This document shows positions 36,620-51,409 of a stretch of DNA of 64,000 nt, one piece after another (positions within the stretch are counted from its first letter, which is position 1; each line of letters begins with the position of its first letter). The notes under the pieces are model-generated. The model saw nothing but the letters and a program-made list of their open reading frames with translations. It did not search any database and was not told the origin of the DNA. Origin of the DNA: Cichorium intybus (Eukaryota; Streptophyta; Magnoliopsida; Asterales; Asteraceae); the NCBI GenBank assembly GCA_023525715.1, contig CM042010.1, positions 65,600,966-65,664,965 on the forward strand. Reading direction: 5' to 3'. The translations under genes and the position numbers were made by a program.

Positions 36620-37462
36620 AGGAAAAGACCAGAGTTGAGGCCTTCCGCGATGGTCATACGGACAAAGAGGGGAAATTTGATAGCCCAGTAACCGAGCAAC
36701 AACATGTAAGTGTTTATTTTAAGTATAAATCTATTAAGCGTTTATACATAAAACTATTAAATCATTTTGGTTAAATGTAGCGTGATCTACAACGAGCATA
36801 TGAAGAATGTACTCAAACACCACCGGATCATATCGGGATATTCGAAAAGGTGTTGGGTGCTCGTCGTGGTCATGTTAAAGGGGTCGGACGAAAACCTTCC
36901 TTGAAAGGGTCGACTTGCTTTGAAGAGGGACAATCATCACAGCCACAAACTCAATCCACAGAGGTAAAATAGCTTAAATTCTTTTAAAGTACATTGCTAT
37001 TTTGGTAAATGTTTAATACTTGTAGTGTATGTTTGATACGTATAAAGTCTTATATAAATATTATTGAATGCATTTTAAGTAGATTGCTATTTTGGTAATT
37101 GTTTGATGCTTATAAAGTATTATATAAAGATTATTGAATGCATTTTTAAAGTACATTGCTGTTTTGGTAATTGTTTGATACTTGTAATATATGCATTTTT
37201 AAAGTACATTGCTATTTTGGTAACTGTTCTTTTAAAGTACATTGCTATTTTGGTAATTGTTTGATACTTGTAATATATGTTTGATACTTATAATGTATGC
37301 TTTATTTTGTAGAAAAATAAATTTGAGAAGTTGCTTGAGAACCCGGCATTTAGAGCTAGACTCGTAAAGATGATGGAGGAATCGTTTAATGCCGAAGAAG
37401 ATGATGGAGGAAACAACGGGGACGAGGGACAAGATGGTGACGGAGGTACCGGCGAAGAGTAA
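36620..37462 (+). pseudogene. TnpA-like 3' fragment of CACTA 2
   Basis: Three splice-compatible exons on the plus strand: about 36620-36703 (TRVEAFRDGHTDKEGKFDSP), 36781-36963 (RDLQRAYEECTQTPPDHIGI, then FEKVLGARRGHVKGVGRKPS) and about 37312-37461 (an acidic tail, AEEDDGGNNGDEGQDGD, ending GTGEE stop). They correspond to the last exons of TnpA in CACTA 1. The DNA-binding N-terminal part is missing, replaced by AT-rich sequence at 35300-36600. Confidence 0.8.
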
Positions 37463-38007
37463 GTTTGGTTTACCCGGTTTTGGGTATTTTGGATGAATTA
37501 GACGTAATATGAAAACGTAATATTTGGTACTATTTGTTGTTTTTATGTTATTAGACAAACTTTTGTTTTATCCGGTTTTAGACGAATTGTGTAACCGTTT
37601 GGTACTAGTTGTTATGTTATTAGACAAACTTTTATGGTGTGTATGTTTATTTTGTTGGTTTATATATATAGGATATAATTTTGGCTACTAAAAACAGTAA
37701 ATTGAAAATGAAAAAAAAAATCACTATTACCGGCGACACTTTTAGCGACGACGACCATTACCGTCGACATTTTGATGACCGTTGGAAACTTTTACCGGCG
37801 TCACTATTACCGGCGACAACGGTATTACCGGCGACACCCGTTACCGGCGACAGGCCTATTACCGGCGACATGATGAGCAATAGCGACGAAGCATTTGCGG
37901 CGACACATTACCGGCGACATATCGCCGCTATTGGTATTACCGGCGACAATATCCACTTTTAGCGGCGACAGGTGTCGCCGCTATTGATGCCGTTTCTTGT
38001 AGTGATG

Positions 38008-38036
38008 AATCAAATCGTAATTTCTCAATTAACTCT
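38008..38036 (+). repeat. Copia right LTR, last part
   Basis: AATCGTAATTTCTCAATTAA and following bases, matching the end of the left LTR near 30465-30493. Confidence 0.75.
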
Positions 38037-38640
38037 TTATCGTTCTTGAAAGGTTTTCATATGAGTTTGCAAAGGTATCTGTCCATATGAGGGGCAAATG
38101 GAATAATGGAATCCAATTCTCATTTCCTTTTGCTTTATTTGGATTATTAGATTGACATATTATATGTCTTATGTTAATATATGTCGTATATTTAGCCAAT
38201 TTGGAAGGTATAATAGAATCGGGTTTTGTGGCTGCCAACCTTTGAATCATTAAAAAGCTTGGTGGCTTTGGCTAGGTTTGACAACTCATAAAAGCCTTAT
38301 AATATTTATACAAGAATTGTCAAGAACACGATTATAAAAGGGTGTTAGTTCGTTAGGAATCTTCAACTTTGGTTTTTCTAGGAGCCGCATTCAACTTGAT
38401 GCTGGCGCTTATGTGAGCCCATAGCAGCCTACCGTAGTGCCGTGCACCAAGCACGTAATATTAGACTCCTCTTTAGATAAAATTAAAATAACATCGAAAT
38501 TTGTTACCAACTTTGTGAAGCAGTTGGAGTCATATTGACACTTGACGATGAACATGAACGAAAATACATGTCAAAACATGTACGCAACATACAGATACTA
38601 AATACGCCAATTGAAACTTCAAACTTATTGCTACCATGGC
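38037..38640 (+). pseudogene. Duplicated DUF707 3' flank, continued
   Basis: Non-coding continuation of the copy begun at 22916; matches about 16820-17590 (shared TTTGCTTTATTTGGATTATT and the CCTACCGTAGTGCC region). It lacks the solo LTR of the original. Confidence 0.85.
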
Positions 38641-38728
38641 GGTAGCTGGCGTGGCCTAGTGTACGGTTAGTGGCGCATCCAGATAACAACATGTACATGT
38701 GCAGACACACATATATGTATACATATAC

Positions 38729-40956
<2,228 letters not shown>

Positions 40957-41038
40957 AAGGTTCAATGCAGAACCAAAAATATATTACCTAACTGCAGAAC
41001 CATCCTTAAAACATTTGGATCATTATATCAACGTCTTA

Positions 41039-42391
41039 GGGTGTGTTTGATTTACCTCTTACTGGGTCCAGTAAGAGGTCGAGTCAGACTGTTTGAGAGC
41101 CCAAAAACTTTCATCTTACTCGGTCCACAACCTCTTTTTCAACATCTTATTCGGTAAGCGATGGAATGTCGTTGACTGAGAAAAAAAAAGGAGCGTGTTC
41201 TTTTTTCCCTTTTCCCCTCCTCCATCTCTTCTCCGCCTCCTTCCATATCGCCGCTGCAAACCAGCAACCCTCTCCGATTTCTGTTCATTTTTGTGTGCGT
41301 ATGTGAATCCTAAACGTAATTCTCGCAAATCCCTCTTTCCTCGCAATCAATTCTCCAATCGGGTGTTCCCTTCCCTCGCATCACTTCCTATTGAATTCAC
41401 GACAGCATCAGTTCAATCGTTCACATCATCATCAATCAGTTCATCAATCGTCACGACATCAGAATATCAATCGCGAATTCAAATCGTTCACGGCATCAGA
41501 ATATCAATCGCGAATTCACGACACACACGTCGGTTTCTTTCCAATTGGCAACACCTTTGATTGATTGCAGGGGTAATCGGTTTCTTGATTGCAGGGACAT
41601 GTCGATTTCTTTCCAAGTTAACTTTGTATTAAGTTCGATTACAATTTGATTTCAGTTCGATTACAATTCCATTCGAATTCTAATCATGTTCCTATAGTTC
41701 TATTCAAATTCCAATCATGTTCGATTACAGTTCCATTTGATTTGTTTGATTTCAGTTTTATTATTGTATATCCGTGATTTATGTGTTTGTATATATGGAG
41801 TTAAATTTGATTGGATGTATTTGTGATATGTGTGTGATTAATTAGGTAAATTTGATTATGCATACTACATGTTCGATCATATGCCTTAAAGAGAAGTGAA
41901 TTTGATATAAGATATATATGTATATGTATATATGTGTGTATATTGGCTTTGAATATTGTATTATGGTTTGTTTTAGCATCGTACTTTCTACTTTGTAAAT
42001 TTCTCAGATTAGAATGGTTTAAATGGAATTACACATTCGGTATTAGCATCATACTTTTGTGATTATAAAGGTTTTAACATCGTACTTTCAACTTCGTAAA
42101 AGCAATCACATATCCGGTTTGGTTTAGCAATTACATATCCAGATTATAATGGTTTAAAGGTTTTAGGCATCATACTTTAATTTCTTGTTTGTCCGTTTGT
42201 CTAGTTATTGCTAAAACAAAATGGATACAATAAAAGGGTAACATGGTCATTTTCATTATTCAGCAAATTCAATCAGATGTATAATCAAACAACATGGTTT
42301 CAGTCAGAGGCTGACTCAGTCCGAGCTTCTGACCCAGTCAGGCCTCTGACTCAGTCAGATCTAACTCAGTCAGCAACTATCAAACACAACC
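41039..42391. mobile_element. PIF/Harbinger-like non-autonomous element
   Basis: The ends GGGTGTGTTTGA and TCAAACACAACC are inverted copies flanked by TTA on both sides (41036-41038, 42392-42394), the PIF/Harbinger (Tourist-type) signature. Subterminal GACTCAGTCAG-like repeats are present. The 1.35-kb interior has no transposase. It is nested in element B. Confidence 0.75.
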
Positions 42392-43689
42392 TTAGATTAA
42401 AATGGATGCACCAGAAAATTATACACCTTTGTGCAGGAGATTATTCATAGGTAAGGGTATATTGGGTTTTTAACCCATCTCTTGAAATCAAATCTAACGT
42501 ACTACCAGTTTCATTCCCAATCGATCACCATCTTCACCTTCCACCGCAATCTAATGTTCATCATAACCATTATTATCTTCTCACGTTATTGCCAAAAGAC
42601 CTCTGGTTCATCATCGTAACATGGATTTGAAGGGAGGATTGAATCAGGATTAAATCAATCGATCTCAAGTGATAAACCTAGCGACTCAAATCCTAATCTT
42701 CAGCCCTAGCGATCCCAAAACCAATCTTATGATTACTTCACCCTAACTCCTCTCACCGTCTATCTATATAACCCCACGCCAATATCAATGGATTCGTTGC
42801 TGCAACTGGATCATGATTGGATGTCACTAACGAGGGAAAATCCATGGACGAAATCGATCTCTTCTTTTTGATTTTATGTTTTCTAACCGTGAAAATTGTT
42901 AATCAGATTCCATTGTCGTCTGCAAATCAAGACCTTCAACCTCGTCGGAATTATACTAACTAATCGCCATGTGGTTAAACCAGGTACGCTGACTTTTTCC
43001 TTTTCAATTGATTCGTGGTGAGAATCACTTCGACTTATATTCGATCCACTACTTCATTAGCCACATCTATTCAAAATTGGCGAATATGCTACGCATATAC
43101 TTGTGATCTCAGATTGAGAAACTTGAGAACATTCGATCAATTCTGAACAAAATTATCATTGCAAAGTAAACGGTGATTGTGCAACAGAATGAATAATTTC
43201 TAAACTCCGAAAGTATTGCTCTTAAAAGTATCATAACAAAATCGACCATCCAAATACGGAAATTAAAAAGATCCATTTTCAATAGGAAATTTCATGGAAC
43301 GATAGCTGCTTTTTAAAGTATTGTTTTGGCTGATTTGTTCATATCTTTTGTAGGTCCTGTAGTAGTAGAAGCTACATTTGTAAACCGTGAAGAGATTCCA
43401 GTCTATCCTATATACAGAGACCCTGTAAGTTCTCATAGCTGTTGATGTTATGTTTTGAGTAAAAATGTCATGTTAAGTTGTTATTTAACTGATAACAATA
43501 TTATGCTTTTGCAATTTCAGGTTCATGATTTTGGATTCTTTCGTTATGATTCTGCTGCAATACAGTTCTTGAGTTATGAAGAGATCCCGCTTGCTCCTGA
43601 AGCTGCTTGTGTAGGACTGGAAATTAGAGTTTTTGGTAAGGATAGTGGAGAGAAGGTATATACATATAGATAATATATACTATTAGGGG

Positions 43690-46467
43690 TGTGACAACAG
43701 TCAAATTAGTCAACGAAAGTCAACTCAAGTCAACCAGAGCGTACGTTATGTCAATATATTGAAATGTAAATTTCATAATCTCTACGATATATTATTTGAT
43801 ATTATAATACTAAGTATGTTAATTCAAGTCAATTATATGAACAAACGCAATTAAGTTAGATTTTTTTTTTGGTATAAATGAAAAAAAAAAAAATTACATC
43901 GTGAATAGTGTCCGACGTGAACAGTAATTCGACATGAATAGTGTTCAGTAAAAAAAAAAACAATAAAATTTCAAAGTCTTCTTCAAAAAGGGTGGGAAGA
44001 CTTTGAAACTTGTATTTTTCATTTTTTTTATATAATTTTATTAAAGTGGGCCCCACTTAATTATTTATTCATATTTATATATTTTACCCCCAAAGAATTC
44101 GTATTTTCATTTCGAACACTACGTATTCAATACGTATTGTTAAGTTTATAAAAAATATTATGATTTTTTATAAAACGAAAAATTTACCGTCAAAACCGTA
44201 TCGTCGATACGAACAACCTGACGTCAAAATTTAATATTATTGATATCAGTTTTATATTTAATATTTTCTTTTTCTTTAAAATGAAATTGTATTTACATTT
44301 AAACCCTATATTTTCATTAAACATACAATTAATACCCGTACGTTAATTCGTTAAAGCTTTTTAGTTAAAAAATTGATATTATTAAACTACGATTTTTGTA
44401 GATTATAGTTTTATAAACAAAAATCATTCTTTTTATATAAAAACTATTAATCTATTTAAAGAGTATTTTAAGGGTATGTTTTGTCATAAACAATTTCTAA
44501 AAGCTATAAAAGTCAAATACCTATATCTTGAGGGCTGCTATACGAAAATAAATCTACTATAAATAGGACTCAAATTCTCATAATCAAACCACACCAATAC
44601 AAGCTATATACACATATCGAGAGAGTTGTAGAGATATAGCTTGAAAATATAGTAGAAAGATAGAAAAAGAGGGTTCGAGTTAGAAGCAGTAAGAGTCGGG
44701 CGATCTAACAATAATTGGTGATAAGATCATCATCGACATTAAGGTGAGTTCATACCCCTTCTTTTTATATTTATTCAAGTTTTTAAGGGGGAGAATACAA
44801 GTTATACTATAAAAATAGCTATTTATACTCAATTATAACAGTAGTAAACAAAATGTGAATTTTGTAAACATCATTATGACAACAATTCAGTTATAGTTCC
44901 AAAATATAATATCGAATGATCTACTTACGAGGGCGGTGTCTAGGCCGATCATTTGGGCTAGGTTGCTGGATTTCCGAAAGGCTTATACGCTGAAAGGGTC
45001 CTGCCTTCCCATTTGATCTTCTACCTGGCCGTTCTTTATTTGATAGTCATGAAATATTATATTGGAATTAATAAAGGGTATAACCAATTTATTACACCAC
45101 TATTGTGGAGAATACATCTTAAAAGAAGTTTTTTATAGCCATCTAAATAAGTTATTTCACATATAAATATATGCTTTTCACAACGGAATACTAAAAATAA
45201 ACTATTATAGGAATAGTTTGTTGATACAATTGTTACTATGACGTTTTAAAGAAGACAAATAATTATATAAAATATATAATTATTATACATTACTATATTA
45301 TCATGGGAAAAATGATAATGGACAAATACAAAGGTTTTTCATATACAAACTTTAACAAGTTGATTGATACATACATTTTTGTGAGACGGGTCTTCACAGT
45401 GCTTATTTAAGTACATACCATAAGTCCTGAAATTTATAACCAGAGTCTCGGTAAGAGAGCGTGATATTTGTGTATAGATCTATACGGGATTGACAACCCC
45501 GCACCTGAGCTGCTAGCTACAGCTAGACCGACGGGTCTGAGGTGACAAATGTCATAACAGTCCGACGCCTGAAGAACGTCGAAGCAGGCCTACATGGTCA
45601 CAGTATGGTTATAGGACGTCTCGCATGGGATATCAACTTTATTAAATTGTTACGTGGAAATATACATTTTCAATGGCTTTATACTACAAACTATGCTATA
45701 CATTTTAGTCCTTGGGTTTTAAGGACTTGGATACATTCATAAGAAAATATTGGATTTTCTTGGATTACAATACTACATTTTACAAGGAAAGAGATTCCTC
45801 ATACAAGTTTTATGGTATTAAAACTACATTTTAACAAGTTACAAATATAAGTATGGTTTTACTTATACACACTGATTCTATGGGAATTAAAACTATGTTT
45901 TATCAAAGATATAAATATAAGTACGGTTTACTTATACATACGACTTTTGTGGAATTAAATCTATGATTCGACTACCAGTAAACACCTATTTACACGGTTT
46001 TATACAAGAATAAAACTACGTAATACTATTTTCAAGTATACAAATACGTATACATTTTCTGTCTTCGGGTTTTAAGACTACTACTCATTTATAAGAAAAT
46101 ATTGGATTTTCTGGTTTCAAACACTATCTTTCTACAAGGAAAAGGGATTATGGATTTTCTCATATAAAAATCTTATGAACTCACCAACGTAATGTTGACA
46201 CTCTTTCAAACTACTTGTATTCTCAGGAAATTGATAGGGTAACTACAACCTTTGACGATGGGTCGCTATGGCGTCAAACTATGTATTTTGATATCATATT
46301 GTAATTGTATTCAAAACATAAAATCTTTTGAACTATTGTAACATTTACAATTATATATATGATGGATGCGTTTGCTTTGATCACTATTGTACAAACGTTG
46401 TTGTGATACTGTTCATGAAGTCATCCACCCTCAGACATTTCCGCCATCGTGGTTTGGGGGTGTGACA
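43690..46467 (+). repeat. 5' LTR of the outer RWP-RK retrotransposon
   Basis: Copy of 57268-60003 with few substitutions and small indels. A TATA box TATAAATAG is at 44558-44566. A block at about 44928-45050 is shared with the LTR of the nested element. Confidence 0.93.
44558..44566 (+). promoter_or_regulatory. TATA box of the outer LTR promoter
   Basis: TATAAATAG, followed about 30 bp later by ACCACACCAATAC, a plausible start region. The nested element's LTR has TATAAATAC followed by a similar CTCATAAACCACAC. Confidence 0.7.
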
Positions 46468-46470
46468 GAT

Positions 46471-46482
46471 TGGTATCAGAGC
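46471..46482 (+). other. Primer-binding site of the outer element
   Basis: TGGTATCAGAGC three bases after the LTR. The junction TGTGACAGATTGGTATC is identical to that of the Tekay-like element (minus strand, about 5736-5752). Confidence 0.9.
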
Positions 46483-47294
46483 ATTGTTTATAGTGAACTA
46501 AGTATATCAATCCATTTAAGATATACAACTATAAATACAATGGGACTAAAACTCTCTAAAACAATATGTACAAAGTATACTTTAAAATACAATGATATTT
46601 TTATAAAGTATAAGTACAAGTACATACATACTAGAACAGTGTCATAACCAGAACAATACAAGAGTAATAAGATGAGTTGAACACTACGAGTAGGCCTAGG
46701 TAGTTATGTAATCATACCTAGGACAGATAGAGCCTGATCAACTGTATTTGTCCAAGGTATGACTAACATGTACTTAGAAATAGTCGTAGTGAACAACAAG
46801 TCTAAAAACTTACCAAGAACCATATACAAAGAAACTCTAAAACAAAATATAAAACTAAAATACTACAGGAGTATTTTATAATACTATAGGACCATATATC
46901 TAGACACTTTATGTACCTCTTATACCCCTATCCTTACATAGTAGACCTGACAATTCGATAATACCTGACCAATAACTATTATCGAAAGCCTACCATCATC
47001 CCTACCAACAGTTCCATTAAACTAATATTGGTATAAATTCAATCTGAAAGCCGAAGGTGGGCTATGTCACCTGCCAAGTCTTCTGGGTTCTCTTCACTTG
47101 TGATCTTGAGAAAATCATGGTTAAAACCACTCATAACAGAAACAGAAGGCAGAGATTGTTGCTGTGTATGGGTCCCTGATGAAGCTTCCTCCCTCTTCTG
47201 AACCTTTCTTTTCTTGTAAACAGCCTTAAAGGCAGCTTGCCTCAATCTCTTTGTGGTATCAGTTATCTCCGAACTGGAACCCTCGATTATTGCT

Positions 47295-49082
47295 GTAACA
47301 TCCCAAAATTTTAGGGTAAAATTAAAAAAAAATTTAAACGAACACTTCAATATAAGAAAAGCCACTTAATTAATTTTAATAAAATTCCATAACTTATAAG
47401 TTTAATGAAAACACCCCAGGGTTAACAAAAGTTAATGAAATCACAACATAACGGAACATCCTTTCAAAAACAGTCCTCCAATGAAGCAGCACAGTGTATA
47501 CACGTCACGCCTTGCCATCCATGGTACCTGATGTACCTGAAACAGTAGTTTATATAGGGAAAGGGTAAGCACGGAGCTTAGTGAGTTCCTCAAAATACCA
47601 TACGATCCATCACATATAACATACAACACATCATAACCATTCATATGTCTGTGAGACTCGCGGGCTATCCCTGATCCGCTGAAGACTCATGGGCAATTCC
47701 CGTTCTGTCTTATTGCTCGCAGGCTTTTCCCGTTCTGTCTACTGACTCGCAGGCTATTCCCGTTCCGCCTATTGGCTTGCGGGCTATCCCGTTCCGTCCA
47801 CAAACAATCATTATCATAGCAATAATTCATACAATTATCATAACAGGTAAGATCACCTTAGTCTAACATATCTTCCTTCCTACGCATGCAATATCACCTA
47901 TAGTATAGTGAGAAGACTCGCCTGATTATAGTTGACTATATCGTTTATCTTTCTCGGCTTTGTATTTCCTTCAACTTTAACTGTTAACATAATAAGAAAT
48001 ATATCATTTCTTAATCCTTAACTATATTATAGTCGCATCATTAAACCCTTCAATAATTCCAATATGATACTCCATGATTTATCAAGTAAAGAACGGCCAG
48101 GTAGAAGATTAGATGGGGTGGCAGGATCCTTTCAGCATTTTAGCCTTTCGGAAAATCCAACAACCAGATCCCAAGTAATCGGCCTAGTCACCGTCCTCGT
48201 AAGTAAATCAATCGGTATTATTTTCGGAAATTACGAATTGTTATAATAACGACATTTTAAGGTTTTTGTTTACTATTGTTAGAAATGAGTATAATATAAC
48301 ATATGTTATACTTATTAAATATTCTACTTCTTAACAAAAACTATTTTACAATACCTAATTAAGCTATAGAAAGGTTTGTAGTTACCTTATGACCAGTCGT
48401 CGAGATCTATAACTCCTTCGTTAGGCTTTTGAGCTTCCTTCCGCTCACTTGCTTACACTCTAGTGCTTAGAAACCTCTATATATTGGATTGAGATTTAGT
48501 TGTGTGGTTTATGAGATGTTTTGAGGGGTATTTATACTTGAATTCTTGAATAAAAAATGGCATGACACTTTTGACAAAAGATTTTAATAATATAACTTTG
48601 TTGAAATTAATACCTTCTAGAATCAGTCTGTTCAAGACTAGTTTAGCCGACTTTAAACCCATGAAATTCACGTTTTTATTTGATATTCCAGAAATTTATC
48701 TCAATACCTTTCCAGGGATGTATTTTACGTATTTATATGATTTTTTATGATTTATTATGAATTTTTGAAAACAGGCTATCTAATCTGTCAATTCCGAAGT
48801 AATCAGTAAAGATTGCATTTTGTTACCATAGATAATGTCATTTTCAAGCTTACTATTATTTTTGGTAATTATACCAGACTCAATTTGTAAACTTTGTGCA
48901 TTGGTTTGAGGTCCAAACGAGTTTCCTAGAATTAATTATGATTTTTCTAAAAACGACACAAAATGCTGATTTTCATATGAAATTGTAACTAAAGTTTTTC
49001 TTAGCTTTATAACTACCAACATCATATAATTCCTAACACTGTTATTTTAAGTATATGTTATAATCAGGATACGGGTCTTACA
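47295..49082 (-). repeat. 3' LTR of the nested element
   Basis: Pairs with 52951-54733. Contains a TATA box (minus strand TATAAATAC, 48528-48536) and a five-unit imperfect minisatellite at 47648-47800. Confidence 0.92.
47648..47800. repeat. Imperfect minisatellite in the nested LTR
   Basis: Five units of about 30-33 bp around GACTCGCAGGCTATTCCCGT, each with a GGGCTATTCCCGTT core. The same array is at 53305-53457 in the other LTR. Confidence 0.85.
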
Positions 49083-49849
49083 AGTCTCCCCCACTTATTT
49101 GGATTTCGTCCCGAAATCCGTATTCTCGAACTCCTCTATGTATTTCCCATCGAGTCCTTATGTCCTTCAAAAATCCTCCTCGTCTTATTGCCGAACCTTT
49201 ACAAGATTTAATTATCTTTCCCTTTCAACATTCACATACCTCTGTAATAATGCTTAAGGTCTTATTATTCTCATTCACTCCATACTTCTTTTCTTCTAAT
49301 TACTCTAGATGTACAAAAAAAACTCTAACTGTTTCTCACAGTCCCACACATCGACTTGACCGGCTACTATCTACAGTACATATTTAGTACTTTCTAATCT
49401 ACCTATATACATAGTTAACCTAGTTAACTTGCAACACCTAATTTTTAACACTATTTCGTATTTATATGAATTTGTCATATTTCAACACACATTTGCCTCA
49501 ATTCAACATTTCTTTTAAATACTTTTTGGCTAAATAAGTCTATTTTTGTAGAATCTCCAAATTTTTTGTGTTCCACCGAAATATAAAATTTACATCATCT
49601 TTTGTAAGTTTTTTTTAAGTACTGAACACTCTTTAAACTATTTCCATTATATGGAGACATAAAATTTTGTTTTATTTCAAAAGTCTCTTTATTATCTCGT
49701 TCTCACCAGAGTCAAGCAGAGAATTTTGAAAAAATGTCACTTGGGGTAGTGGAAAGTCGCATCTACTATAGTTAGTTTGAATTTCGGTAATTAAAACGTG
49801 AGGTGTCCTTTCAGTTCCGTGTGTCCTTTCGGTTCCAGCTGCAAGATAC

Positions 49850-49858
49850 TATATATAC
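49850..49858 (+). promoter_or_regulatory. TATA box of the nested RWP-RK gene
   Basis: TATATATAC about 90 bp before the ATG at 49943. About 200 bp upstream is homologous to the promoter of the outer RWP-RK gene. Confidence 0.6.
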
Positions 49859-49942
49859 AGGTATGTAGTATCATTCATTTTCAGTCTCATCCTCTTTTAT
49901 CACTAGTTTGTTCGTAAACAAACTCATATTTAAAGCCGAGTC

Positions 49943-51109
49943 ATGGAAAACATATCTTCAATGGGCGATCTGTCGAACCCTGGACCTGGTTTTCCGCAAG
50001 GAGAGGGTACTTCAAACCAAGAATTCTTAACTCAGATGATCCGGTGCATGCATCTGACTTTGCACTTGATCAGACTCCATGCCTTCTACCAGGTTAAATT
50101 CTTTTGAATGATCCATTTATAAGTATTCTATTTTGTTTTATAATTTGACATGTGTTATTTGTAGACCCATTTGTGGATGGTCTAACTGAGTACAATCCAT
50201 TCATGGACGTGCACCCAACAAGCAGTGAGTTTGTCCCCATGAATCAAGAATTCATGGCTGGTATTCAGGATGAGAATCAATTACAGAGGACTCATAACAT
50301 AAATATTGAATTGAATCCCGAGTTTGGGGTTGGTTTTCAATATCAAGATCATCTTCGGTTGATTCAAAGGACTCTAGAAGGATTTCATAATCCTGAGATT
50401 TTAGTTGAAAACCAACAATTATTACCGATAGAGGCCACTAATTTTGATGAATCAATGTCCATCTTTGGGTCAAAAAATCAGGATCATGTTCAAATGATCC
50501 AGAATGATAACAATACAATTGGATTTGAACCTTCTAGTTCAGAAAACATAGCAGGTGGCAGTGGAAGAGGTTTCAGACATTTATTAAGTAGGGAAATAAT
50601 AGCTGAACACTTTAACGAACCAATTGAGAAAGCTGCGAAGGAACTCAACATTGGAACGACACAATTAAAAAAACGCTGTAGAGAATTAGGTATCAATCAT
50701 TGGCCCCAACGACAACTTACGAGTTTGCAAACCCTTATTGATCGTGCTGAGGTAAAGAACTACATTTTTTTAATTCCTTTATATCATAAGGTTGAAATTA
50801 CTAAAGTTATTTGTGCCACAGGAATTTGGTAATGAATTTATTGAGGCAATAGAATTATCGGGAGATTTAATACCCAACCTAAAAAAAGAAAAAGAAGCAA
50901 TAATTGAAGGGTCACAATCGGGTCTAACAGACGGCACAAAGAAGCTAATACAAGCTGCTCATAAGGTTGTATTTAGGAAAAGAAAAATTCAGGAAAAGGG
51001 GGAAACTTCATCAAGAACTCATACACAGCAGCAATCTCTGCCATCTAATTCTGGTATGGGTAGTATTAACCCTGGTTTACTCGAGTCTTCGAGTGAGGAG
51101 AATTTTTGA
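49943..51109 (+). CDS. RKD-like RWP-RK transcription factor carried by the nested element
   Basis: Exon 1 (49943-50092) starts MENISSMGDLSNPGPGFPQG, matching the outer gene's start. Past about 50020 the homologous reading (SDDPVHASDFALDQTPCLLP) is in another frame, so a small indel may break it. Exon 2 (50165-50751) is open: DPFVDGLTEYNPFMDVHPTS, repeated QDHLRLIQ / QDHVQMIQ blocks, then the RWP-RK domain EIIAEHFNEPIEKAAKEL, NIGTTQLKKRCRELGINHWP, QRQLTSLQTLI, of RKD type but with HWPQRQ at the signature. Exon 3 (50822-51109) has a basic, coiled-coil-like segment (NLKKEKEAIIEG, VVFRKRKIQEKGE) and ends SSSEENF at TGA 51107. The domain binds DNA in known RKDs; whether this copy does is unknown. 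It is antisense to its carrier. Confidence 0.78.
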
Positions 51110-51409
51110 GGCTTTGTAGGTGACCTAGCCTGGTTTACTCCTTCTTATAGATACCACCAACTGGTTCCGAATTAGAGCCCTTCCTCATCACTGCCCTACT
51201 TACACACGCCCCAAATGAGTCAATATTTAGCCCCTAATCATGGGGTTACAGGTTCCAACCCTATCGAGACCCCTTACCTTGGAGCTCCTCCTCCAATAAC
51301 TGAAAGCATACCACTTCCAAATCCTCGGGAAGGTACAAGTCAACCTAATGATGACAAAGATTGGAGTGTAGAAGATCTTTTCTCGCTTCTTTCTGATTCT
51401 CTGGTTTAG
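51110..51409 (+). pseudogene. Probable lost C-terminal extension of the nested RWP-RK gene
   Basis: After the TGA the outer gene's C-terminus is still recognisable (GDLA at 51120). Further on a 64-codon frame (51215-51409) reads from MSQYLAPNHG through PPPITESIPLPNPREGTSQP to DDKDWSVEDLFSLLSDSLV, stop. The acidic, Leu-rich end looks like a transcription-activation type tail. Two stops separate it from exon 3, or an intron was missed. Confidence 0.45.

Larger units (their letters stand above)
35025..38004 (+). mobile_element. CACTA (En/Spm) transposon 2, 3.0 kb deletion derivative
   Basis: Starts CACTACAAGAAATCCGGGCA, ends with the inverted CGTTTCTTGTAGTG and is flanked by the duplication ATG (35022-35024, 38005-38007). 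Subterminal zones 35040-35250 and 37725-37995 carry TTACCGGCGAC / TTAGCGGCGAC repeats. It holds only the 3' part of a TnpA-like gene and no TnpD. The termini differ from CACTA 1, but repeat style and TnpA are related, so a shared transposase source is likely. Confidence 0.93.
23579..38036 (+). mobile_element. Degenerate Ty1/Copia retrotransposon, both LTRs split by CACTA elements
   Basis: The left LTR is 23579-23713 plus 30430-30493. The primer-binding site TGGTATCAGAGCC is at 30495-30507, the coding body runs about 30660-34735, a polypurine tract (CTGCGGGGGTG) lies near 34730-34740, and the right LTR is about 34739-35024 plus 38008-38036. The flanking DNA is the duplicated DUF707 3' region, and the original locus (near 16818-16825) is the matching empty site. 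Candidate target duplication is TTGTT/TCGTT. Pol is on the plus strand with domain order protease, integrase, RT, RNase H. Multiple stops and frameshifts make it inactive. LTR ends are approximate. Confidence 0.88.

Noticed and set aside
41195..41560. 121-codon open frame in the PIF-like element
   Set aside because: Ser/Arg-rich low-complexity sequence with no transposase or host motif; probably chance.
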